Of a stretch of 52,868 nt of DNA, positions 31,136 to 40,503 are shown one piece after another. The stretch comes from Patescibacteria group bacterium (GTDB lineage Bacteria; Patescibacteriota; Gracilibacteria; UM-FILTER-43-11). The notes under the pieces were generated by a model. That model had not been told where the DNA came from. It did no database searches and saw only the letters and a program-made list of their open reading frames with translations. The position numbers and the translations under genes were made by a program. Position 1 is the first letter of the stretch. Each line of letters opens with the position of its first letter. The stretch is taken from the NCBI GenBank assembly GCA_018817125.1, contig JAHIUN010000009.1, positions 1 through 52,868 on the forward strand. The letters are read 5' to 3'.

Positions 31136-34100
31136 TTATGCTGTTGTATAATGATATTCATTTGCATACCATTCATTCAGCGTGTCAACAATATCTTGTC
31201 TGTTTATCCCAATACGTTCCATAAAATCCAGCCACCCTCCCCTCAAGTCTCCATCAATGAAAGTCGTGTCAAATGGGGTGCCGGCTTTGTCAAAATCGAT
31301 ATCTTTACCATCGATCTCAAAGGGCCGTATTTCTCCCCCTTCCCATTTATTTTCGGTAACTATTTTTTTCGTATAATTCAGCAGATTCCCCATAGCGACC
31401 GCCTGGTCAAATGATAGGCCATCGGCATAGTTTTCAATCTGCCACCTATCGCCTGACCGGGTTATTTTGGTTTTTTGATCAGTATCCAGGCGTGCCAGTT
31501 CGATTGTGTTTTGATCGATTACATGGTAATCCAGCTGGCTCCAATTCGCCTCTTTTTTAATCCGGCCGATTTCATTACCATATTCCAATTCATAATTTTC
31601 TGTTCCTTTCGGTTCATTTGATTCAAATGACTGCGGGGCTACAAATCCTATTTTTGCCCCTTCTTTAGTATAAAGATCCACCCCCTCATTGTAGCCCCCC
31701 TGAAGGATTTCTGCCATGGCCCTGACCTGATGTCCGAAGTTAAAAGTGTATTCCGATGACACAAACCATGATTCATGACGGCTTTCCAGGATGTTGTTCG
31801 GGTTTTGAACTAACTCATTTACCATTTTACTCACCGTCTTATAATTTAATTCTGTGCCCATGTCTTCATCAACTTCATCGCCGGCCTCCTGCACATGCCA
31901 TTCTGAACCATCCCAGTAAATTCCCTGATAATTAGCCCTATCTTCACTGAAGAATATTTTAAGGTCTTCTTCCCTCTGAAGTCCCGAATAACCAAAATAT
32001 TCGGCTAGCCTGTAAAGCGCACGGACCCCTGGTTTTCTGTCAAAATGCTGTTCAGCAAATTCCTGATGGCGTGATGCGTTTTTAACACTAAAATCTTCCA
32101 AGCAGCTTAATAATTCTTCCGGGTTCATAGGCGGCTCCGCAAATTGCTGGTTTTTCAGGATGGCTATATTGAAGATCACTTTTCTCTGAGTGGTCAAGTA
32201 GACTCGGATCAGGCTCATATTACCTTTGATTTTCCCTATTGTTTCCTGATCCATTTCCCATTTTCCGCCTTCCCATTCTTTCAAAATCCTGCCCGCCTGA
32301 ATATACAGGCGCATTAGATAAGAAGTTTCCATGGCTTCCAGATTTTTTTTCAGCTGAGGCGTTTTTTCAATCGGCAGCATGATCTGTTTTTGATATTCTG
32401 CAATAACATCCTGCGGGGAAAAATAGCGGTCGACCTGCGGTGTTCCTTCCCGTACATCATAACGGTCTTCCATCAGATTATAAGCACCGATCCTGAATTC
32501 TTTTACCCCTTCTCGTTTAAGCTCGTCCCGTTTCTGCATGATCTTGTTGAATGTTTCCGCCTCTACGATGAAACGTTGGGCTGCCTGGTAGTTCTGCAAC
32601 TGGCTCATCCGCCCTTCCTGGAAATAATATTCATGGTATTTGGTGAAATTTTTAGCTATCAATTCGTCAATTTCATGTCTGGATTTTTGTTCCCCTAAAG
32701 CTTTTAAAACGTCCAAATTTTCATTTTGTGCCGCAATGAGCGCCTGAAATATTTTATGCATATTTTTCTTTTTTGCCTCCAGGCTTTCATCGACTGTTTC
32801 AATGCCAAGAAGAGTGATGTAGGCATCTCCTACGGAAACGTGCCCGTGAGTGGTGAACCATTCGTGTATGAGCTGATCATAGGGGCAGCTTTGCGCCCAT
32901 TCTCCTGTAGTGGCAGTTTCTTCTTTCATGGTCTTGAACACTTTGTCGCCAATATAAACCGCTGTAGCCAAAGGCGCCCAGACACGTCCTGTCCATTTGG
33001 TCAGCCACGGCCCTCCTTTGCTGAACAGGGAGACGACGAATGCGGTATCCACCGCGCCGTTTACTCCCCACATTGCCGCGTTGGCCGCTTCAATGCCGGC
33101 CCGGCCTTCAATGTCTGTGGTGAATGCTTCGTAAGCACTGCTCCCTGCTTCCCAGAAGCTGTAACCCGCTCCTGCTACAGCGCCCGCACGACCCAGCCAT
33201 TTTCCTCCCCATTTTACCTTACCCCATATTTTCCCAAGCCGGCTTATTTGCCCTGTCTCCTCCGTTGCTTTTATAGCGGTCATCAGGGCTTCTTCAGAAG
33301 CTTTTTCGCTTTGTTCCAGCTGTTTTGCTAACTGGGCGGCTTCTTTGCTTCCTTCTTCAACTCCCTCCAGAGCCTTTTTGGTAGTCTGAAGGGATTCAAG
33401 TTCATTGCTTAAATTTTTAAGCCGTCTTTCTGCTTCCTCTGTTTTGTCCAGAATTTGTCTGGCTTCTGAAATTCCTTTATTGGTTTTTTGGGCCTGTTCC
33501 AGATTCCTTTGAGCCTCCTGAACGGTTTTTTCGACTTTTGCGAGGTCAGCTTTGGCAGCTTTTAATGAGTCATCGGCGTGGCTGATGATTGATGCGGTTT
33601 CGCGGGTGGCTGCATTTTCCTCTGCCACCATTTCAATAACCGCTTTAATATCATTGGTATTGCGTGCGTTGATGATTAGCTCTGTTATTTCAGGATCGAT
33701 TTGTAATCCTTTTTTCGCAAACAAGGCTACGATTTTACTTGCATTTTTTTCTTTGGCTAATCCTTCGATAGCGGCTTCGGAAAATCCGGTTCCGCGCCAG
33801 CCTGCTTTTGTACTCCGCAAATTTCGTGTCATGCGCCCGAGTGCCGTTTGATAACTGCTGGCCAGCTCTTTAATATTTTTTTCATTTTTCCCAAAATTTC
33901 GGAAATATTCTGCTAGTTCAGTAAAAGGTTTTGCCTTTCCTTTTGCAGATGCTTTTTCCATTCTTTTAAAGATCCCCTCATTCATTTCCAGAAATTGATT
34001 TAAAGCAGCGCGATGGTTTTTATTGGTCGCGTCGAAAAGGACATCCAGGTCATTAATGTGATTATAAACAAACTGCGCCCGCCGGCTTTTACTGCTCATG

Positions 34101-36688
34101 AGGATTTTTTTCAGCAGACGGTATTCGATACTTCCTTTTTCCCCAGCATTTTTAATATAGTCGATTAATTTAGTGTACCGTGAGGCTACATCCGGATACA
34201 TATCCAGAATGTATTTTTCATTCCGGCTGAAGGATTTCCATACCTCTGCCCGTTTTACAATAACATCTGCCAAATCAGGATCCATTTTCTCCAGTTTTGC
34301 TAAAATGTGGTGGTCATTGATGAGTCCGCGATTACGGGTCAGGGCGTTTAAAACAGTCTCATTCCCATCCATTAGCCTAAGGATCGCCCCGTTTTGGTAT
34401 TGTTCCATTTTCAGCATCTTGGCAATGGGATGGGCTTTATCCGAAAGGATGATTCCCAACCGGAAATTTTTTTCTTTAGTTAAAATATCCAGTGTCTCTT
34501 TGTCTAATTTTAAGGTTTCGCCCAGTCCATTCATTTTTTCTGCCCATCTGGCTTGGCCGATCAATTTTAATTTTCCTACTGCGTCCTGTTCAGATACTAA
34601 TTTAAGAATTGAGTCGATTTCATCCTTCATCCTTACATAGCGTTCTTTGCGCTGATTAAAGATCATCATCTTTCCTTTTTTGCTACGGGCGAGCTTGGTC
34701 ATTTGCGCTATATGGGTGTCCAACGCGTCTTTATAAGTGACCAGTCGTCTTACCAGGCGTTCGTTGATTTTTACCTCTCCTGCCAGCATTTTTTCCGTTA
34801 ATGTCCGCATGCCGAACCATTTACTGCCCGCCCGGCTAAGACTCAGGTCTTCCAGTATAAATCGTTGTTCATCCATAATTGCCTGAACATTCTGAATCGG
34901 CCCCACTCCTTTTGTTATTTTTCCGTAAAGACCTTTCCCTGTTAGCGCCCACACGACTCGACCCGGTAAAAAAAGTCCTTTTTTCGCTCCGCTTAGTGTT
35001 CCTCCTATCCCGCCTCTCAATAGTGAATAGTTCACCATACCGGTTTTCATAAAAGTCCGGATAGGACCCATAACAGTTCCAATCGGTGCACCAATTGCAG
35101 CTGTATAAGCGCCACAATACAAATAGCCCCCTAAAACGCTAGAATATTTGTCGACCTCTTCAGCCGCACTTGTTATAGCATTATAGACTATTTTTGATTC
35201 CCATCTTAAAATAGGATATCCATTTTTTAGAATATAAACGCCACCATTCCATAATTTGCTGGCCGTGAATGTAATTCCGGCAATGACCATATGAGCAATC
35301 CATTCACCTAAGAATTTTGTGTCCTCTAATTTTTTAGGATTATTTTCTGCTTCTTCGGCCATTTGCAAGACTTTGTCAGTATGCTCATTAACTTCATTAG
35401 TTTTAGCCACGGCTTCTTTGTCAATATAGCGATCCGGATTATTTTCGACTTTTTCCATCACTTCAAGGATGGTCAGTTCTTTAAAATCGTCTTTGTTTTT
35501 TAATAAATTGCTGTCTAGAAATTCGGCTAATTCTATACCGCCATAATTGATACCTAATGCACTAAAAGCTTTTTTGGTGCGTTTAGTTCTTCCAAGTGCA
35601 AGTCTGCCTCCTTCAAAAAGGAATTTGCTTAAACTTGGAGCATGTTTGATATAATCTTCATATTTTTCATGTCCGATGATTGCAAACAGTGCCGGCTTCA
35701 CATCCAGATCCTTATTCAGGCTTTTAATCGTTTCTGAATGATTCTCACACACTATTTTTTCTTCAGGAGTTATTTCCCTGCCCATATGTCTTTCAGCCAT
35801 GGCCCAGGCCAATCCCACCTCCTTACTCCTTTTAGTGAAATCGATTCCTTTTTTACCCCCTTCTATCACTTTTCCGGGCACATTTTTTAGTTTTTTGCTT
35901 AATTCTTCAATTTTTTTATACAATTTTTTACGCTCTTCAGGATCCGATGTTTTTTTCAGTTTATCTATCCAGCCTTTTATTTTTTCTTTTTCATCTGTAA
36001 AGCCCAGTATATCCGCCAACCAGTCCTTTCCCTTAAAAGCCCCAAAGGCGCTTAGCCCCAGCATAGCCAGAACATTGCCGGTGGAGAAAAATTTACCCAC
36101 TTTTGCCTTTGCCTTTTTAACCCCTTTCCCGGCTATCCAGCTGAGCAGTTTTATTCCCAGAAAAATCCCACCCGCGATAGCCGCATAGGTTAAAAGGGTT
36201 TCAGGTTTTTCTTTGATTTTTTCCAAAACAGTTTTTTCATCCCATTGTCGTTTTTCTTCGACGTCTTTAATCATTTCAGGCCATACCATTTCCAGTTCAC
36301 GGGCGAGGGGGCTGGCTGAGTTCCGTTTGATCTCACTCAGTTTGGTCAGGGCGATGGATTCTGACGATGAAATAGGAATATGACTTTTTTTAGCAAGCTC
36401 AGGCAGGTTACCTCCGGAGATTTTGGCAAGTTCCAATTTGGGGTATTTTTTAGCGATTTTTCCGAGAACACTCATCAATTCAGCCTGCATAAAGGTCAGT
36501 CCATCCACATCTTCGGGCATTGGCTTCATCACATCCACGTTCGCCATGGCTGTGGTGTGGGACAGATTTATATCGATTTTCGGCATTTGATCTACTGCTT
36601 TTTGCAGAGTGTCAATACCGCTTTCGATTTTACCGGTAGGTATTTCTGAAGATTCAGATTGCCTTTGCGAAAATGGGTTTCCAGTCAT
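31136..36688 (-). CDS. Giant membrane protein of unknown function
   Basis: An 1850-residue protein. The ATG at 36688 is preferred: it lies 4 bp after the stop of the upstream small gene, whereas the longer frame would need a TTG inside that gene. Hydrophobic segments occur at about residues 166-186, 199-219, 470-490, 525-550 and around 1195-1260 (Gly/Ala-rich). Between them are long charged helical stretches with a coiled coil (about 1055-1150, KADLAKVEKTVQEAQRNLEQ). The C-terminal ~500 residues are soluble and mixed alpha/beta. No enzyme motif is recognisable. With the 87-residue gene upstream it forms a two-gene unit. It might be a large envelope or cell-cell interaction protein; that is speculation. 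Confidence 0.75.
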   Translation of the reverse strand: MTGNPFSQRQSESSEIPTGKIESGIDTLQKAVDQMPKIDINLSHTTAMANVDVMKPMPEDVDGLTFMQAELMSVLGKIAKKYPKLELAKISGGNLPELAKKSHIPISSSESIALTKLSEIKRNSASPLARELEMVWPEMIKDVEEKRQWDEKTVLEKIKEKPETLLTYAAIAGGIFLGIKLLSWIAGKGVKKAKAKVGKFFSTGNVLAMLGLSAFGAFKGKDWLADILGFTDEKEKIKGWIDKLKKTSDPEERKKLYKKIEELSKKLKNVPGKVIEGGKKGIDFTKRSKEVGLAWAMAERHMGREITPEEKIVCENHSETIKSLNKDLDVKPALFAIIGHEKYEDYIKHAPSLSKFLFEGGRLALGRTKRTKKAFSALGINYGGIELAEFLDSNLLKNKDDFKELTILEVMEKVENNPDRYIDKEAVAKTNEVNEHTDKVLQMAEEAENNPKKLEDTKFLGEWIAHMVIAGITFTASKLWNGGVYILKNGYPILRWESKIVYNAITSAAEEVDKYSSVLGGYLYCGAYTAAIGAPIGTVMGPIRTFMKTGMVNYSLLRGGIGGTLSGAKKGLFLPGRVVWALTGKGLYGKITKGVGPIQNVQAIMDEQRFILEDLSLSRAGSKWFGMRTLTEKMLAGEVKINERLVRRLVTYKDALDTHIAQMTKLARSKKGKMMIFNQRKERYVRMKDEIDSILKLVSEQDAVGKLKLIGQARWAEKMNGLGETLKLDKETLDILTKEKNFRLGIILSDKAHPIAKMLKMEQYQNGAILRLMDGNETVLNALTRNRGLINDHHILAKLEKMDPDLADVIVKRAEVWKSFSRNEKYILDMYPDVASRYTKLIDYIKNAGEKGSIEYRLLKKILMSSKSRRAQFVYNHINDLDVLFDATNKNHRAALNQFLEMNEGIFKRMEKASAKGKAKPFTELAEYFRNFGKNEKNIKELASSYQTALGRMTRNLRSTKAGWRGTGFSEAAIEGLAKEKNASKIVALFAKKGLQIDPEITELIINARNTNDIKAVIEMVAEENAATRETASIISHADDSLKAAKADLAKVEKTVQEAQRNLEQAQKTNKGISEARQILDKTEEAERRLKNLSNELESLQTTKKALEGVEEGSKEAAQLAKQLEQSEKASEEALMTAIKATEETGQISRLGKIWGKVKWGGKWLGRAGAVAGAGYSFWEAGSSAYEAFTTDIEGRAGIEAANAAMWGVNGAVDTAFVVSLFSKGGPWLTKWTGRVWAPLATAVYIGDKVFKTMKEETATTGEWAQSCPYDQLIHEWFTTHGHVSVGDAYITLLGIETVDESLEAKKKNMHKIFQALIAAQNENLDVLKALGEQKSRHEIDELIAKNFTKYHEYYFQEGRMSQLQNYQAAQRFIVEAETFNKIMQKRDELKREGVKEFRIGAYNLMEDRYDVREGTPQVDRYFSPQDVIAEYQKQIMLPIEKTPQLKKNLEAMETSYLMRLYIQAGRILKEWEGGKWEMDQETIGKIKGNMSLIRVYLTTQRKVIFNIAILKNQQFAEPPMNPEELLSCLEDFSVKNASRHQEFAEQHFDRKPGVRALYRLAEYFGYSGLQREEDLKIFFSEDRANYQGIYWDGSEWHVQEAGDEVDEDMGTELNYKTVSKMVNELVQNPNNILESRHESWFVSSEYTFNFGHQVRAMAEILQGGYNEGVDLYTKEGAKIGFVAPQSFESNEPKGTENYELEYGNEIGRIKKEANWSQLDYHVIDQNTIELARLDTDQKTKITRSGDRWQIENYADGLSFDQAVAMGNLLNYTKKIVTENKWEGGEIRPFEIDGKDIDFDKAGTPFDTTFIDGDLRGGWLDFMERIGINRQDIVDTLNEWYANEYHYTTA

Positions 36689-36692
36689 TTTT

Positions 36693-36956
36693 TTATTGAT
36701 TGGGTTGTTTCTTATTTTTTTCAATCTGTTGTTTAGACCTGAGACGACTTAAATCCTGATTGATAATGAGCCGTTCCGCCTCTTCCAGCTGCCGGTTGGT
36801 CAAGAGGTAGCCAAGGGTGGTCCAGTTCTGTTTTTCATCATCATTTAAAAAGAAGGCACGCTTCACAGCTTTTTTAAAACGCTCTAGCCATGTTTGACGT
36901 TTTTTGTCGTATTCAATTACACCCGGATTGATAAATTGGCTTGGATTGATGTTCAT
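36693..36956 (-). CDS. Small basic hypothetical protein upstream of the giant gene
   Basis: An 87-residue, mostly helical, charged protein (RQTWLERFKKAVKRAFFLNDDEKQNW) without signal or membrane helix. The N-terminal part carries an amphipathic basic helix (residues 21-36) that could bind membrane or nucleic acid, and the tail is Lys/Gln-rich. Its stop lies 4 bp before the start of the 1850-residue protein, so the two are almost certainly co-translated and may work together. No known family. Confidence 0.65.
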   Translation of the reverse strand: MNINPSQFINPGVIEYDKKRQTWLERFKKAVKRAFFLNDDEKQNWTTLGYLLTNRQLEEAERLIINQDLSRLRSKQQIEKNKKQPNQ

Positions 36957-37013
36957 GGTTTTTGTTTATTTAATCTATATATTATAGCATTTTTAGAGAA
37001 AAAAATCCACCCT

Positions 37014-37087
37014 AAATAGTGGGTAGGTTGTAGTGAATAGTAAGTAGCCAAAGACTACAAACTACAACCTACTCACTATTCACTATT
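37014..37087. repeat. Palindrome built of AATAGTG/GTAG words
   Basis: The left arm AATAGTGGGTAGGTTGTAGTGAATAGTAAGTAG pairs with CTACAAACTACAACCTACTCACTATTCACTATT. It sits in the gap downstream of valS and upstream of the 87-residue gene on the same strand. Confidence 0.9.
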
Positions 37088-37094
37088 GTGTTGC

Positions 37095-39782
37095 TTAGAA
37101 CTGTGCCAATTGTTCCTTTAGTTTTTCCACTTTTTCCTCCGCCTCTTCCAGTTTCTTTTTCTCACCTTCCACCACGGCGTCGGGGGCATTTTCTACGAAT
37201 TTCTTGTTTCCGAGTTTCGCTTTCAGGCCTTTCAGGTAGCCTTCCAGATTTTTGATCTCTTTTTCCAGCCGTTCCTTTTCCTTATCCGTGTCTACTAATC
37301 CCTCCAGCGGAATAAAAAGTTCCATGCCGTGCACCACGTCGGCGGCGGCTTTGTCAGGTTTTTCGCCGGTTTCCTGTAGTGTCAGCTCGCTCACGCGGGC
37401 GAGGCGCAGAATATCTTCCTCATTCCGTTTCAGTTCATTGGTTTTAGCGTGGGCGTAAATGATCACGGGGATCTTCCGGGCGGGTTCGATCTTGTTTTCC
37501 GCTCTTAAGTAGCGGATTTTAGTGACCACGTCGATGAGGCGGGTGATGGGAACATGGTTGTATTTTTCATTTTGCGGGACTGGGTAAGGTTCATGGATCA
37601 GCATCCCTTTGGCTCCCGGCAAATGGCTCCATATTTCTTCCGTTACAAAGGGGATGAACGGGTGCAGGAGGATGAGGATGTTTTTGAGCACGTGGTAAAG
37701 CACAGCGGTGTTCTGTTTGTCGCCTTTGGAAAGTTCCAGATACCAGTCGCAGAAATCATTCCACAAAAAGTCGTACAAAACCTGACCCGCTTCGCTTATT
37801 TTATAGTCTGTTAAAGCTGAATCCGCCGCTTTTATCGTTTTATTCAGTTTGCCTATGATCCATTCATCCGCGTCGGTCAGATTTTCAGTGTCAATCGCCG
37901 GTTCCTCACTGATTCCTTTTTCCTCAAAAATTCCCAGCACAAAACGACTGGCGTTCCACAGTTTGTTGGTGAAGTTGCGGTAACCTTTGATCTTTTCTTC
38001 GTACAAACGCATGTCGTTGCCGGGAGTGTTCCCGATAACCATGCTCATCCGAAGGGCGTCCGTGCCGTATTTATCGATCATATCGAGCGGGTCGATGCAG
38101 GTGGCGGGATCGGATTTGCTCATCTTTTTACCTTCTCTCGTCCGAATCAGCCCATGCAGATACACCGTTTCAAACGGAATCTGGCCGGTGGCGTAGGTGG
38201 TCATCAGAATCATGCGGGCGATCCAGAAAAACAGAATGTCATAACCCGTTTCCAACATCTGGGTGGGGTGGAATTTTTGGAAATCTGCGCTCCCTTCAAA
38301 CAGGTCATCAAGCGACAGAGTATTGTCTTCGGTGATAGCAGGGTCGATGAGCGTGCTCCATGTCCATAATCCGGAGGAGAACCACGTGTCTAAGGTGTCT
38401 TCATCCTGTTTCCAGCCATCACCTTCCGGCGCATCAAGGCCCACAAATACCTCATCGCCGTTGTACCACACCGGAATGCGGTGCCCCCACCAGATCTGGC
38501 GGGAGATGCACCAGTCCTGTAAGTTGTCGATCCAGTGAAAGTAAGTCTTCTCGAACCGGTCTGGTATGATGGTGATCTTTTTGGCGCGCACGACTTCCTG
38601 CATCACTTCTTTCAGGCTCATCAGCTGTCCATTCCAGCTCACGGTTTTTTTATTCACATCGATAAACCATTGCAGTTTCGGCAAGGGCTCAATGGGCTGT
38701 TTAGAGCGGTAGGAGATGGAAAGCTGCTGAGGGTAGGATTCTTCTGATTTCATCCGTTTTTCTTTTTTCAGCCATTCTACAAATTGTTCCCGGCAATCCT
38801 GAACCGTCATTCCCACATACCCTTTTATATGGCCCGTGATGGTGCCGTCTTCGTCAATGACCTGAATCGGGTCAGCTTTGATCTCTGCTTTATGCCGCTG
38901 CCATAATTCGTAGTCGGTTTTGCTGTGAAACGGAGTCACTCCGACCACGCCGGTTCCGAATTCCATGTCGACGGTATGGTCTGCGATGACCGTTACATTA
39001 ATCATTTGTCCGCCCGCCCATTTTACGTCGAAATCCTTCCCGATCAGATGCTGGTAACGCTTGTCATCCGGATGAACGGCGAGGGCGGTGTCTCCGAGTT
39101 TCGTTTCGGGACGGCTTGTGGCCACATATAAAGGTTTATCGCCCGTTTGTTTCGCGCTCAGATATTCAAAAGTGTAAAGCGTTCCTTCTTTTTCTTCATA
39201 TTCCACTTCATCGTCCGAGATGGTGGTCTGAAGGGCCACATCCCAGTTCACGACGCGCTCGGCCCGGTAAATGAGCCCGTCTTCGTACATCTTTTTAAAC
39301 ACTTCGTTCACACAGCGGTGTAAAGATTGATCCATGGTGTACCGTTCGCGGCTCCAGTCGCAACTAGCCCCCATTTTTCTTATTTGTGAACGGATAGTGT
39401 CCTGGCTTTTTTCAACATACTGGGCGATCCGCTCAATCAGTTTTTCACGCCCTAAGCTTCGTGGGTTTTTAATTCCTTCTGTTTCCTTCAGGTTTTTGAT
39501 TACTACACTTTCGGTAGCGATGGCGGCGTGGTCGGTGCCCGGCAGCCACAAGGCTTCATAGCCTTTCATCCGCCGGTGCCGGATCATAATATCTTCCAGC
39601 GCCAGCATCACCGAATGCCCGAGATGAAGAACTCCCGTGGCGTTAGGTGGCGGCATGGATATCGTGAAGGGCGGTTTGTCAGAATTAGCATCTGCTTTAA
39701 AAGCGCCGGTGTCTTCCCAGGTTTTGTAGATCTTATCTTCGTATTTTTTGGCTTCGTAGGCTGGCGGTAACATGTTATTCAT
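37095..39782 (-). CDS. valS: Valyl-tRNA synthetase
   Basis: An 895-residue class I synthetase charging tRNA-Val. The signature HLGH is at 53-56 (PPPNATGVLHLGHSV). The CP1 editing domain has TSRPETKLGDTALAVHPDD and GTGVVGVTPFHSKTDYEL. A WCISRQIWWGHRIPVWY block precedes KKMSKSDPATCIDP in the catalytic half; then come the anticodon-binding domain and a C-terminal coiled-coil arm (KERLEKEIKNLEGYLKGLKAKLG ...) that grips the tRNA elbow. Length is typical. Both flanks carry reiterated-word palindromes. Confidence 0.98.
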   Translation of the reverse strand: MNNMLPPAYEAKKYEDKIYKTWEDTGAFKADANSDKPPFTISMPPPNATGVLHLGHSVMLALEDIMIRHRRMKGYEALWLPGTDHAAIATESVVIKNLKETEGIKNPRSLGREKLIERIAQYVEKSQDTIRSQIRKMGASCDWSRERYTMDQSLHRCVNEVFKKMYEDGLIYRAERVVNWDVALQTTISDDEVEYEEKEGTLYTFEYLSAKQTGDKPLYVATSRPETKLGDTALAVHPDDKRYQHLIGKDFDVKWAGGQMINVTVIADHTVDMEFGTGVVGVTPFHSKTDYELWQRHKAEIKADPIQVIDEDGTITGHIKGYVGMTVQDCREQFVEWLKKEKRMKSEESYPQQLSISYRSKQPIEPLPKLQWFIDVNKKTVSWNGQLMSLKEVMQEVVRAKKITIIPDRFEKTYFHWIDNLQDWCISRQIWWGHRIPVWYNGDEVFVGLDAPEGDGWKQDEDTLDTWFSSGLWTWSTLIDPAITEDNTLSLDDLFEGSADFQKFHPTQMLETGYDILFFWIARMILMTTYATGQIPFETVYLHGLIRTREGKKMSKSDPATCIDPLDMIDKYGTDALRMSMVIGNTPGNDMRLYEEKIKGYRNFTNKLWNASRFVLGIFEEKGISEEPAIDTENLTDADEWIIGKLNKTIKAADSALTDYKISEAGQVLYDFLWNDFCDWYLELSKGDKQNTAVLYHVLKNILILLHPFIPFVTEEIWSHLPGAKGMLIHEPYPVPQNEKYNHVPITRLIDVVTKIRYLRAENKIEPARKIPVIIYAHAKTNELKRNEEDILRLARVSELTLQETGEKPDKAAADVVHGMELFIPLEGLVDTDKEKERLEKEIKNLEGYLKGLKAKLGNKKFVENAPDAVVEGEKKKLEEAEEKVEKLKEQLAQF

Positions 39783-39895
39783 TTAAATAATCTTCAGTTT
39801 TCCCCTGAGCTTGATTCAGGGTTCATTTGCAGCCCAAATCTTAACACAATAGCCACTTATAGGTAAAAAGATATTTTTACAAGTCGAAACTATTT

Positions 39896-39976
39896 AATAA
39901 TCATAAGTCTTAAGTCCTAAGTCGTAAGCTGAAGAAACAGAGGCTTAAAACTTAAGACTTATGACTTAGGGCTGAC
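39896..39976. repeat. Palindrome built of TAAGTC words
   Basis: TCATAAGTCTTAAGTCCTAAG on the left pairs with AAAACTTAAGACTTATGACTT on the right around a GAAACAGAG-containing loop, about 35 bp per arm. The rest of the 202-bp gap (39783-39895) holds no recognisable gene. Confidence 0.9.
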
Positions 39977-39984
39977 AAGTTTGA

Positions 39985-40365
39985 TTACATGCTGGATATT
40001 TCTTCCAAAAGCCTGGCTTCACGCTCACGCTCTTCCTGTTCAAACCTTGTTTCTTCTTCCACACGCGTCCGTTTTTTTTCTTTGTATTTGGATGCGTCGA
40101 ATTCCAGCTTGCCCTTGTCCGTTCCTTCTTCCGTTTTTTCTTCAACTGTTTTATTGACCTCATCCATCTGTTCTTTTTCGTTTTTCAGAATATCGCCCAG
40201 ATTGCCGAGCTGTTCTTCTGTCATGATCGGCAGAACATCCAACCAATACTGGCGTTCTTCGTCGTTCATGGACTGACTTCCGATGATCATTTCGGTCAGT
40301 TCCGGGAATTTCTCACGGGTTTCATCGGGGATGGTCAGTGTGGTGGTTTTCGGATCGGATACCAT
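39985..40365 (-). CDS. Charged coiled-coil hypothetical protein
   Basis: A 126-residue acidic protein. An N-terminal helical part (TIPDETREKFPELTEMIIGSQSMNDEERQYWLDVLPIMTEEQLGNLGDIL) is followed by a long highly charged helix (KNEKEQMDEVNKTVEEKTEE... EEETRFEQEEREREARLLEE). No signal or membrane segment and no known family. Its N-terminal helices resemble a small helical domain with conserved-looking W/L spacing. It is flanked on both sides by palindromic elements. Confidence 0.65.
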   Translation of the reverse strand: MVSDPKTTTLTIPDETREKFPELTEMIIGSQSMNDEERQYWLDVLPIMTEEQLGNLGDILKNEKEQMDEVNKTVEEKTEEGTDKGKLEFDASKYKEKKRTRVEEETRFEQEEREREARLLEEISSM

Positions 40366-40421
40366 AAAGTTCAGATTATCTATTTATTATAACATTTTTA
40401 CCTTTAAAAAGCCAGGTGAAT

Positions 40422-40501
40422 AACAGCAATAGCAAGAGAAAAGAGTCTATAGCAATAGTTTAAACTATATTCTATTGCTCGGGCTCTAAACTATTGCTGT
40501 T
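40422..40501. repeat. AACAGCAATAG-family palindromic element, copy 2
   Basis: Reads AACAGCAATAGCAAGAGAAA at the left and CTCTAAACTATTGCTGTT at the right. It is the inverted-orientation homologue of 26050-26126, from which it differs by a handful of substitutions and short gaps, and is itself an imperfect palindrome. It ends 2 bp before the PrsW stop codon. Confidence 0.9.
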
Positions 40502-40503
40502 AT

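Noticed and set aside
32726-33331. 201-codon plus-strand ORF inside the giant gene
   Set aside because: Composition (Phe/Cys/Ser-rich) is that of an antisense shadow of helical, charged coding sequence.
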